Of a DNA stretch of 64,000 nt, positions 34,090-40,909 are shown in pieces. This DNA is from Bacteroidota bacterium. GTDB lineage: Bacteria > Bacteroidota > Bacteroidia > Chitinophagales > Saprospiraceae. The DNA lies in NCBI GenBank assembly GCA_018222965.1, contig JAAEZH010000007.1, forward strand, positions 100,605-164,604, given 5' to 3'. Position 1 is the first letter of the stretch. Each line of letters opens with the position of its first letter. The position numbers and the translations under genes were made by a program. The notes below the pieces were generated by a model. It was not told the origin of the DNA and ran no database searches. It saw only the letters and a list, made by a program, of their open reading frames with translations.

Positions 34090-35348
34090 AGCTCGACAGC
34101 GTTTTGAACCGGTGTAATCCATGGATGGAAATCACAAATATTTTCCGGCGTGAAAATAGGACTGACCCGTTCGGAAAAGTTTAGCAGGTCAATAAATAAA
34201 CTTCGCAGGAGGACCAGTGCTTCCGGCGTTTTTTGAACGACCTGATCAAATAGCTTCATCGGACGATGGGGGATATCCCCAATATTGTCTTTATCCAGAT
34301 CATACCCATTGTAGTCGCTCCAGAAGTTGTGACTGAATGTGTTTGAATTTGTGGAAGAGGCCAGGGCAGAGAGCGAAAATGAATTTCCGGAAAAGTTGTT
34401 TAACAGCACGTGGTTATCCAGACAACCTCCGCTCATCTTTATCGCCCATCCATTTCTGACAAACTCATTGTGATGATAATCGATCCGACTGGAGCCTTCC
34501 ACATAGATTCCGATGGTGTTTTCCCGGAATAAATTGTTGGAAATATCGGTATCTGTAATCTCCTTTAATAATAAGCCGTAGGAAGCTCTTCCCCAGTTTG
34601 AATAGAATCGGTTTTCCCACATATTGATGCATTTGGAAAACATGACCGCTACACCAGCTCCGTTATTGGAAAAACTGTTCTGAAAGTAATTATTGTCATT
34701 CGAAAACATAAAATGCAGTCCGTACCGAAGGTTGTCTTTACTTTCGTTTTCCGCAATATTGGAGTTGTCAACAAACTCAAAATAGATGCCATCCCGGTGT
34801 TTAATGGTTTGATTATGACGGATGCTGAGTCGCTTACTGTACCAGCAGTGAATAGCGTTTCCGGAGGCATTTTCCTCAATGGCATTGCCGGTAATTAGGT
34901 TGTTTTCAATGGTCGCATCGGTCGATTTTTCCAGATAAATACCAAAGAAAGTATTCACCAGCTTGTTGTTGCGAATGATGCAGTGGCTGTTTTGTTTCAA
35001 GCGGATACCGGCCCTGTCTTCCAGGTAGCTTATGCCTGTATTTTGAATGTGGAGTCCCTCTATAATGACTCCGTCTGAGCTTACCGTGAAAATTTCCGTT
35101 TCTCCGTTTCCGTCTATTACCGGATTGTTTATTCCCCTAATAGTGACTCTTTTATGGACGAGGATATTGGCTACAAAATAGGTGCCCTTTTTGATGAGAA
35201 TGGTGTCCCCTGCATTTGCCTGGTTTATCGCCAATTGAATGGGATGTTGGCTGCTGTTTGGTTCCACTACGATGGTGGCAGCATATGCAGGATTTCGTTC
35301 GGCGAAAGCCAAAAGAAAGATCAGGAAAAGGAAGGTGAATACTCTCAT
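34086..35348 (-). CDS. nosD: Periplasmic copper-centre maturation protein NosD
   Basis: ATG 35348 is preferred (MRVFTFLFLIF begins the signal peptide, cleaved near AYAAT, and overlaps nosL by 4 bp); length is 420 residues. The body is a right-handed beta-helix with PbH1-type turns. Repeated asparagine ladders appear in CIIRNNKLVN, ATIENNLITG, SNIAENESKD and DISNNLFREN. NosD is the periplasmic partner of NosFY and interacts with NosL to deliver copper to NosZ. Length and repeat pattern match the family. It is translationally coupled with nosL upstream and nosF downstream. Confidence 0.92.
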   Translation of the reverse strand: MRVFTFLFLIFLLAFAERNPAYAATIVVEPNSSQHPIQLAINQANAGDTILIKKGTYFVANILVHKRVTIRGINNPVIDGNGETEIFTVSSDGVIIEGLHIQNTGISYLEDRAGIRLKQNSHCIIRNNKLVNTFFGIYLEKSTDATIENNLITGNAIEENASGNAIHCWYSKRLSIRHNQTIKHRDGIYFEFVDNSNIAENESKDNLRYGLHFMFSNDNNYFQNSFSNNGAGVAVMFSKCINMWENRFYSNWGRASYGLLLKEITDTDISNNLFRENTIGIYVEGSSRIDYHHNEFVRNGWAIKMSGGCLDNHVLLNNFSGNSFSLSALASSTNSNTFSHNFWSDYNGYDLDKDNIGDIPHRPMKLFDQVVQKTPEALVLLRSLFIDLLNFSERVSPIFTPENICDFHPWITPVQNAVEL

Positions 35349-35779
35349 CGTTGCTGTTGTTTTTGAAGTTCCTCCCAACTAAGGACCATACCCGGATATT
35401 CAGCTTGCATCTTTTGAGCAACAGCCTGGCTCACAAATCCGGTGATATTGGCTCCCATAGGACTGGGTAACTGAGGACTTATCAGAAAGTGGGCCGTGGA
35501 TGCAGGTATCCAGGTTCCCGGATTGTGGTAATCCGAAACCAGAATATAGGCGAAGGGCGTTTCCGAATGATCGTTCATATAAGCAAGCATGCATTCAGTC
35601 GCATCAAATACATAAACTCTGCCTTTTTCGGTGACCAATTCCGCCGCATACTGCTGATCGACAACATTCATTTTACAGAATGCACATTCCTCATGACCAA
35701 ACTCCACGGGTCTGGGGGAAGGTGTACAACCGGAAAAAATCAGGAGGATAAAAGCGGGTATATGGATGTAGTTTTTCAT
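35345..35779 (-). CDS. nosL: Lipoprotein copper chaperone NosL
   Basis: 144 residues with a lipoprotein signal (LLIFSGC, acylated Cys18). The NosL core HEECAFCKMNVVDQQYAAEL holds the copper-binding Cys/Met residues (C32, C35, M37). It continues through YVFDATECMLAYM and the C-terminal GANITGF region. NosL is an outer- or inner-membrane lipoprotein that binds Cu(I) and hands it to the NosD/NosZ maturation system. It overlaps both neighbours by 4 bp (ATGA), consistent with a tightly coupled operon. Confidence 0.92.
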   Translation of the reverse strand: MKNYIHIPAFILLIFSGCTPSPRPVEFGHEECAFCKMNVVDQQYAAELVTEKGRVYVFDATECMLAYMNDHSETPFAYILVSDYHNPGTWIPASTAHFLISPQLPSPMGANITGFVSQAVAQKMQAEYPGMVLSWEELQKQQQR

Positions 35780-36348
35780 GAATATTTTTTTGACAGCCTT
35801 CCGGCGAATAATGCTAAAAGGATAGAGGCCCCGGCGAGAATCCCCCCCAGGGAAGGATAAGAAAGGGCTGTAAAATTGATGATGTCTTTTTTACCTATCA
35901 GGGGAGGCTGAAAGGATGCTCCAGGGATTTTTATGGGTGCATTGGCGCTTAGGTTGTGCCCATAGTCGTATTCCCACAAATAGAAGTCATAAATGCCTGC
36001 AATGGCAACCAGAATCATAATTATTCCCCAGCCGTAATAAAAAGCAGGTTTGTTAATACCAATCGCAATTACTCCCAAAAGGATCAAAGCCGTAATAACC
36101 CAGGGGAAATATTTTAATTCCGGAATGGATTCAGGTTCTATATATTTCATGCCGACATAGTGATTCAGAATATTGATATTCTGGAGCGTTCCCGGACTGT
36201 CGCCTCCTATTTTATTGATGTGGATTTGCATGGTAACCCCATCCGGATATTGCGGGGCAATAAGGGTGATTCGCCAGATTGGGAACAGGAATAAAGAGGC
36301 CAGAAAGAGGACGGCAATAGCCATTATATACCTCGGTAAGTTTTTCAT
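35776..36348 (-). CDS. Nos-operon membrane protein of unknown function
   Basis: 190 residues from ATG 36348 (MKNLPRYIMAIAVLFLASLF); the longer frame to 36417 runs through a strong hairpin (36369-36400) and is unlikely to be translated. TM helices lie near 8-27, 85-103, 109-127 and 166-182. Between the first and second is a soluble loop (YPDGVTMQIHINKIGGDSPGTLQNINILNHYVGM, given here only as residues about 37-69) with several His and Asn. Similar proteins sit between nosZ and nosL in Bacteroidota clade II nos operons. The role is not known; a part in electron transfer or copper delivery is possible. It overlaps nosL by 4 bp. Confidence 0.78.
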   Translation of the reverse strand: MKNLPRYIMAIAVLFLASLFLFPIWRITLIAPQYPDGVTMQIHINKIGGDSPGTLQNINILNHYVGMKYIEPESIPELKYFPWVITALILLGVIAIGINKPAFYYGWGIIMILVAIAGIYDFYLWEYDYGHNLSANAPIKIPGASFQPPLIGKKDIINFTALSYPSLGGILAGASILLALFAGRLSKKYS

Positions 36349-36368
36349 TATTCTGATTTGAGTAGAGG

Positions 36369-36400
36369 AGGGATTTCTCTCCGTGACGAGAGAAATCCCT
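36369..36400. promoter_or_regulatory. Perfect 13-bp stem hairpin between nosZ and downstream nos genes
   Basis: AGGGATTTCTCTC (36369-36381) pairs with GAGAGAAATCCCT (36388-36400) around a 6-nt loop. No T-run follows on the - strand, so it is not a classical terminator. It lies in the only non-coding gap before nosF, 23 bp after the nosZ stop. It could stabilise the nosZ 3' end or mark an RNA-processing site that sets unequal nosZ and accessory-gene levels. Confidence 0.75.
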
Positions 36401-36423
36401 TGCCTCAGAAATGTCAATCAAGT

Positions 36424-38403
36424 TTATTGAACGGGCTCTTCTTCGCCCAGGCCCCATTTGAGGGCAATGGAAGAATTAGCCGGAGATACCCTTATATAGC
36501 CTTGCATCTCCTGGTGAAGAGCGGAACAAAAATCGGTACAGTAGAATGGGATAACCCCTACTTCTTTAGGCTCCCAAAGGAAGGTTTCAGTTTGACCTCC
36601 CATGATCAATAATTCCGCATTATTGGCACCCATTACGGCAAATCCGTGTGGTACATCCCAATCCTGTTCCAGATTGGTTACGTGGAAGTAGACTTTGTCT
36701 CCCACTTTAATGCCTTCAATGTTGTCGGGTGAGAAGTGAGATCTGATAGTGGTCATGTAAACATGTACTTCTTTTCCTTCTCTTTCTACCCGTGTGTCTT
36801 TTTCACCCATGGCCCGATAGGGGTGTTGATTCTCCTCGATCGGGTAAAACTTTTTAACATTGGGAATGATACGGTCTGCTGATATTCCCTGTGCGTAGTG
36901 AGGTTCTCCCATAGTTGGGAAATCGAGAAGGAGTTTCATTTTATCCCCTGAAATGTCATAGAGTTGTGCAGAGTGGCAAAGTTCCGGTCCGGTAGGCAGG
37001 TACCGGTCTTTTGTGATTTTGTTTAAGGAAACCAGGTATTCTCCTTCCGGCTCAGCACTGTCTCCGCCGGGGATCATAATATGGCCTACTGAATAGTAAG
37101 ATTGTGCTCTGTCCAATACTTCCCAGGTACCTACTTTCCATTTTACGACCTCTGAGGAAATGAAAAAGGAAGTATAGGCATTGCCTTTTCCGTCAAATTC
37201 GGTGTGGAGTGGCCCCAGGCCTGCTTCTTTCACGGTTCCGGCCACTACTTCTTCAAACTTTAAAACCGGTATGCCGGAAATTTCAGTTTCGAAGGACTCA
37301 TTAGCGATGGCTTCCTCCATTTTGGTAAAGGAGTGTACGGTGAGGTCTGCAGATAGTTTACCATTTCCGACGATGTATTCTCCGCTTGGATCTACATCAA
37401 CACCATGTGGTGATTTTGGGGTCGGAAGAAAGTAAACCAGTCCCGGACATTCTGAAGGGATTAACACTTTTACTTTGTCATTAATTTCCGAGGTTGCCAT
37501 GTGCGTATGTTCATCATACACATTATGCGCCCATTTGGCCGGCACTTCCTTATAATTCCCCTGCTGAATATATTCTTCCGCTTTTTTCCAGTTGATGGCT
37601 GCAATAAAGTCTTTGTCATTCTGGGAAGCCGTTACTTCCAGCAAAGTCGACTTTTGCTCCGTATTGTAGGTCGTAAAGAAAGTCCAACCATGAGATTTCC
37701 CTTTGCCGGAATGCGCAAGGTCGTAGTCAAAGGCAGGCAGTAAGATTTGGAATGCAATATCCATTTCTCCCTCGTTTCCCACACTTACATAGGTGAGCAT
37801 GCCCTTAAAGTTTTCTTTATAGCTGTTGATGGCTACATCTGCCTGTGGATATGGCACACTAAAACGGGTCCCCGCAACTACATACTCGGTATTCTCCGTG
37901 GTAAATGGCGAACTGTGGTTTCCGCCGCTGTTTGGAATCTCGATAATCTCAACAGTTTCAAAGACACTGAGATCCAAACGGGCGATCCTGGGGGTGTTGT
38001 TGCCGTTGATAAACAGCCAGCGCCCGTCTGTTTTTCCTTTGGTTTGCGATAGTTCCGGGTGATGGGAGTCATCCCAGGGAACAAATCCTCGGGATGTGTT
38101 TAACATTGGCTTGGTTTCTTCATTAAATCCGTAACCCTTTTCCCCGTCTACCGAAAACACCGGAATGGTTTTAAATAAACGGCCGGATGGAAGACCATGT
38201 ACGGTGACTTGTCCGCTAAAGCCACCCGACATGAATGCATAGTAATCATCATACTCGCCGGGGGCCACGTAAACCTGCTGGGCAGCATCATTGCTTAGTA
38301 AGCCGGTCTGGCTGTTTTGTTCTCCGGTCGAGTTACACCCCATGACCAGGATGCCTGCCATAACTAAGCTGAATAAGATTGGAATTTTGATTGTTCTTTT
38401 CAT
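36424..38403 (-). CDS. nosZ: Clade II (Sec-type) nitrous oxide reductase, lipoprotein form
   Basis: The 659-residue enzyme reduces N2O to N2 in the periplasm or at the membrane. The N-terminus is a lipoprotein signal (ILVMGC, Cys23) rather than the twin-arginine signal of clade I NosZ. The beta-propeller carries CuZ-type histidines (VHGLPSGR H70, DDSHH 111-115, NSGGNHSS H163 and others such as EHTHMA). The C-terminal cupredoxin has the CuA motif YCTDFCSALHQEMQGY with C622, C626, H630 and M633. All hallmark ligands appear present, so it should be active. It starts the operon nosZ-unknown-nosL-nosD-nosF-nosY and is divergent from an Rrf2-type regulator. A dyad at 38420-38437 lies just upstream of the start. 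Confidence 0.95.
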   Translation of the reverse strand: MKRTIKIPILFSLVMAGILVMGCNSTGEQNSQTGLLSNDAAQQVYVAPGEYDDYYAFMSGGFSGQVTVHGLPSGRLFKTIPVFSVDGEKGYGFNEETKPMLNTSRGFVPWDDSHHPELSQTKGKTDGRWLFINGNNTPRIARLDLSVFETVEIIEIPNSGGNHSSPFTTENTEYVVAGTRFSVPYPQADVAINSYKENFKGMLTYVSVGNEGEMDIAFQILLPAFDYDLAHSGKGKSHGWTFFTTYNTEQKSTLLEVTASQNDKDFIAAINWKKAEEYIQQGNYKEVPAKWAHNVYDEHTHMATSEINDKVKVLIPSECPGLVYFLPTPKSPHGVDVDPSGEYIVGNGKLSADLTVHSFTKMEEAIANESFETEISGIPVLKFEEVVAGTVKEAGLGPLHTEFDGKGNAYTSFFISSEVVKWKVGTWEVLDRAQSYYSVGHIMIPGGDSAEPEGEYLVSLNKITKDRYLPTGPELCHSAQLYDISGDKMKLLLDFPTMGEPHYAQGISADRIIPNVKKFYPIEENQHPYRAMGEKDTRVEREGKEVHVYMTTIRSHFSPDNIEGIKVGDKVYFHVTNLEQDWDVPHGFAVMGANNAELLIMGGQTETFLWEPKEVGVIPFYCTDFCSALHQEMQGYIRVSPANSSIALKWGLGEEEPVQ

Positions 38404-38419
38404 GATAGATGATTTATAT

Positions 38420-38437
38420 AAAGACGTTTTTGTCTTT
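38420..38437. promoter_or_regulatory. Dyad AAAGAC-N6-GTCTTT, candidate Rrf2 operator 1
   Basis: Six-bp arms with a 6-nt spacer, 17 bp upstream of the nosZ start codon. The same 5-bp arms and spacer length occur at 38583-38598 near the regulator gene. AT-rich dyads of this size are normal for Rrf2 proteins. Confidence 0.6.
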
Positions 38438-38499
38438 TAATAATCAAAGGTTATAAATCCTCCGAGAAAGAATTGTAGCTATTTGTCATTTGTTCATAG

Positions 38500-38511
38500 T
38501 GATTTATATCA
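38500..38511. promoter_or_regulatory. FNR/CRP-like dyad TGAT-N4-ATCA
   Basis: It matches the FNR consensus TTGAT-N4-ATCAA in four of five bases on each arm. It lies about 97 bp upstream of nosZ. Anaerobic activation of nos genes by Crp/Fnr proteins is common, but no such regulator is in the window. Confidence 0.4.
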
Positions 38512-38582
38512 TTAAATGAACCCCGGGATAAGAGGATTTTTGCTTTGAAACAATTTTTGAATGTTTCCCTGAAGGGAGTAAA

Positions 38583-38598
38583 AAGACTTTATTGTCTT
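38583..38598. promoter_or_regulatory. Dyad AAGAC-N6-GTCTT, candidate Rrf2 operator 2
   Basis: Five-bp arms, AAGAC and GTCTT, with a 6-nt spacer, 76 bp upstream of the Rrf2 gene start. It has the same arms and spacing as the site at 38420-38437. Confidence 0.6.
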
Positions 38599-38673
38599 AT
38601 ATTAGGGGGTGATTTTACTTTTCACCAGTGGTTAACAGCAGCTTTAGCTGTATTCGATAAAAATTGAACTCAG

Positions 38674-39102
38674 ATGTTTTCTAAAACTTGCAGATATGGT
38701 ATTCGGGCGGTATTGTTTTTGGCACTTAATGGAAAAGGAGCCAAACGGTTTAGCCCCGATACCATTGCAGAGGCACTTGAGGTTCCGCGTTATTTCTTAG
38801 CAAAAATCCTGTTACAGCTTTCGCGAGGCGGGTTGGTATCCTCGGCAAAGGGCCGGGGCGGCGGATTTTATCTGAGTGAGGAAAACCTTGCCAGACCGGT
38901 TATTGATATTATTCTTGAGCTGGAAGGAAAGGAATTCTTTAAAGGATGTGTACTCGGTCTGAAACGCTGTTCTTCCGCCAAACCCTGTCCGATGCACTTT
39001 CAGGCCATTCCACTAAGAGATGGGTTGAAGTTTCAGTTGGAGAACCAAACAATACGTGAATTGAGTAATGGATTAAATCCCATTCAAATATTAAATGATT
39101 GA
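38674..39102 (+). CDS. Rrf2-family regulator with three cysteines (NsrR/IscR-like)
   Basis: 142 residues, the usual Rrf2 length. The N-terminal winged helix (MFSKTCRYGIRAVLFLA, then LEVPRYFLAKILLQLSRGGLVSSAKGRGGGFYL) is clear, including the conserved GRGGGF wing. Three cysteines, C92, C99 and C105 (spacing C-X6-C-X5-C), match the iron-sulfur cluster ligands of IscR, NsrR and RsrR. A cluster sensing NO, oxygen or redox state is therefore likely. Divergent placement from nosZ, with twin dyads between the genes, suggests it controls both nosZ and its own operon (cytochrome c 2 bp downstream). Whether it activates or represses cannot be told. Confidence 0.9.
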   Translation: MFSKTCRYGIRAVLFLALNGKGAKRFSPDTIAEALEVPRYFLAKILLQLSRGGLVSSAKGRGGGFYLSEENLARPVIDIILELEGKEFFKGCVLGLKRCSSAKPCPMHFQAIPLRDGLKFQLENQTIRELSNGLNPIQILND

Positions 39103-39104
39103 TC

Positions 39105-39569
39105 ATGAAAAAATTAATTTTTGCTTTTATTGCCGTATCCTTTCTATTCTCTTGCGGTGATGGTAAATATCCCGCCGAGAATCCATACCAAAAGAAAAAA
39201 ACGGAAGCTCCTGCCGATGATGGAAAGGGGATTGGGGAAACAAAAGAAGTGGAGCTGAATAATCCGCTGGATCCTCAAATGGTAGCTAGTGGAAAAGCTA
39301 TTTATGAATTGAAATGTGCCGCCTGTCATAAATTGACAGACCAGCGCGTGGTAGGTCCCGGCTGGGCCGGACTTAGTGAAAAGAGAAAGCCGGAGTGGAT
39401 AATGAACATGATTACAAATGTTGAAGTGATGCTGGAGGAAGATCCAACGGCACAGGCATTGTTGAAAGAATGTCTCACCAGAATGCCCAATCAAAACTTA
39501 ACAGTAGAAGAGGCACGGGATGTACTGGAGTTTATCTACGCAAATGATGGCCAGGAAGTAGGTAGTTAA
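39105..39569 (+). CDS. Lipoprotein c-type cytochrome
   Basis: 154 residues from ATG 39105 (a TTG at 39099 opens the same frame). Lipoprotein signal with Cys17 (FLFSC), a Lys/Glu-rich linker, then one class I cytochrome c domain. Heme motif CAACH is at 71-75, and the probable axial Met127 lies in TRMPNQNL. It lies 2 bp after the Rrf2 stop and before a terminator. It is the likely membrane-attached electron carrier to NosZ, comparable to cytochromes in other Bacteroidota nos loci; this is inferred from context. Confidence 0.88.
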   Translation: MKKLIFAFIAVSFLFSCGDGKYPAENPYQKKKTEAPADDGKGIGETKEVELNNPLDPQMVASGKAIYELKCAACHKLTDQRVVGPGWAGLSEKRKPEWIMNMITNVEVMLEEDPTAQALLKECLTRMPNQNLTVEEARDVLEFIYANDGQEVGS

Positions 39570-39580
39570 GGGACAGCTAA

Positions 39581-39619
39581 ATACGGTTTGGAGGAAAACT
39601 TCTTCCAAACCGTATTTTA
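39581..39619 (+). terminator. Intrinsic terminator after the cytochrome c gene
   Basis: ATACGGTTTGGA (39581-39592) pairs perfectly with TCCAAACCGTAT (39604-39615), followed by TTTT. It may separate the rrf2-cytochrome unit from the next gene. Confidence 0.8.
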
Positions 39620-39655
39620 TCAACAACTGATTTCTTCAACGATAAGCACTATTCA

Positions 39656-40903
39656 ATGACTGAATTGAAAAAGCCCGTTTTTCGGGGCTTATTCAAGTGG
39701 GTTCTCCTAAATTTTTTATTGGCTGCAGGCATTGGAGCTTTGCTTCGATTTGTATTTGTAGCAGAAATTCCCGGACTGGAGTTTAAGCACTTTTTGCATG
39801 CGCATTCTCATGTGGCTATGTTGGGCTGGCTTTATTTAGGGCTTTTCCTGCTCTTGGTTCAGGCATTTGTGAAGGCCAATTTCAAAAAGTATAAGATTTT
39901 GTTTTGGGCAACTCAGTTTAGCATCCTGGGCATGCTCCTTACTTTTCCCATCCAGGGTTATGCGGGCTTATCTATAGCTTTTTCAACAGCTCATATTCTT
40001 TGTTCCTATCTTTTTGTCTGGTTCTTTGTGAATGATACTGGTCGTGCTTTTAGAAGAAGTACATCAGGTATGTTTGTAATTACGGCCCTGGTGTTAATGG
40101 TAGTCTCAACCATCGCCTTATGGGGTATGGCGCCAGTAATGATACTAGAGCTCCAACACAAACCCCTCTACTACATGCTGGTACAGGCTTTTTTGCATTT
40201 TCAGTTTAATGGATGGTTTACATTTGCTGCAATCGGCTTGTTATTCTGGTACTTTGAATCGATTGGGATTGCTTTTGAAAGGAAGCAGGTAAAATCCTTC
40301 TTCTTCCTCTTACTTGTCTCCTGTATCTTAACTTATTTCCTTGCTGTGACCTGGGCAAACCCTCGCGACTTCCTGTTTGCCTTAAACAGCCTGGGTGCAG
40401 CTCTTCAGTTTCTTGCCCTGGTCTTATTTGTCCGCTTGATTTTCAATCAACGGAAACCAATACAATCAAAATTACAAGGGGTTCCCAGATTGCCGAGCGT
40501 CCTGTTTAAAATTGCAATCTTCAGTTTTGTGATGAAAATTCTTATTCAAACTGTTGTAATCATCCCGGCGATTGCTCAGGTAACTTACACGGTTCGAAAT
40601 TTTGTGATTGGATTTATTCACCTGATTCTCCTGGGGTTTGTCACTGCATTCGTCCTTTTTTTAGCTTATTCCAAAAAGAACTTAGACCTGCAGTCTGTAT
40701 GGACCCGGGCAGGTGGCTGGTTATACATTGGCGGATTTATTTTGTCGGAACTCCTCCTCTTCGGACAAGGGGCAGCACTATGGGCCGGATGGGGATTTAT
40801 GCCCGCTTATTACCTGATATTGTTTGGGGTATCGGCACTAATTCCAATAGGTATACTCTTGCTCCTTATCGGTCAAATAAAAGCAGAAAGCACTTCCCGG
40901 TAA
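39656..40903 (+). CDS. 12-TM histidine-rich membrane protein resembling heme-copper oxidase / NO reductase subunit I
   Basis: 415 residues, about 12 TM helices. Histidines cluster inside or at the ends of helices: H45, H48, H50, H52 (HFLHAHSHVAMLGW), H113, H181 (FLHFQFNGWFTF) and H322 (GFIHLILLGFVT). The HAHSHxxxLGW and HFQFNGW segments resemble heme-ligand helices of NorB/cytochrome oxidase subunit I and also NnrS. The usual six-His set with the copper-site HH pair is not obvious. It may be a quinol- or NO-reactive membrane heme protein feeding or protecting N2O respiration. It follows the cytochrome gene by 86 bp, after a terminator. The family name is not certain. Confidence 0.7.
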   Translation: MTELKKPVFRGLFKWVLLNFLLAAGIGALLRFVFVAEIPGLEFKHFLHAHSHVAMLGWLYLGLFLLLVQAFVKANFKKYKILFWATQFSILGMLLTFPIQGYAGLSIAFSTAHILCSYLFVWFFVNDTGRAFRRSTSGMFVITALVLMVVSTIALWGMAPVMILELQHKPLYYMLVQAFLHFQFNGWFTFAAIGLLFWYFESIGIAFERKQVKSFFFLLLVSCILTYFLAVTWANPRDFLFALNSLGAALQFLALVLFVRLIFNQRKPIQSKLQGVPRLPSVLFKIAIFSFVMKILIQTVVIIPAIAQVTYTVRNFVIGFIHLILLGFVTAFVLFLAYSKKNLDLQSVWTRAGGWLYIGGFILSELLLFGQGAALWAGWGFMPAYYLILFGVSALIPIGILLLLIGQIKAESTSR

Positions 40904-40909
40904 ATTTTT

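Larger units (their letters stand above)
38404..38673. promoter_or_regulatory. nosZ / rrf2 divergent control region
   Basis: 270 bp between divergent starts. It contains two matching dyads (38420-38437 and 38583-38598) and an FNR-like dyad TGAT-N4-ATCA (38500-38511). A near-consensus -7 sequence (TAACCTTTG, one base too long) lies on the - strand near 38445-38453, directly upstream of the first dyad. Confidence 0.65.

Noticed and set aside
36349..36417. Longer start for the nos membrane protein (ATG 36417)
   Set aside because: The extension translates the strong hairpin at 36369-36400 and breaks the signal-like N-terminus.
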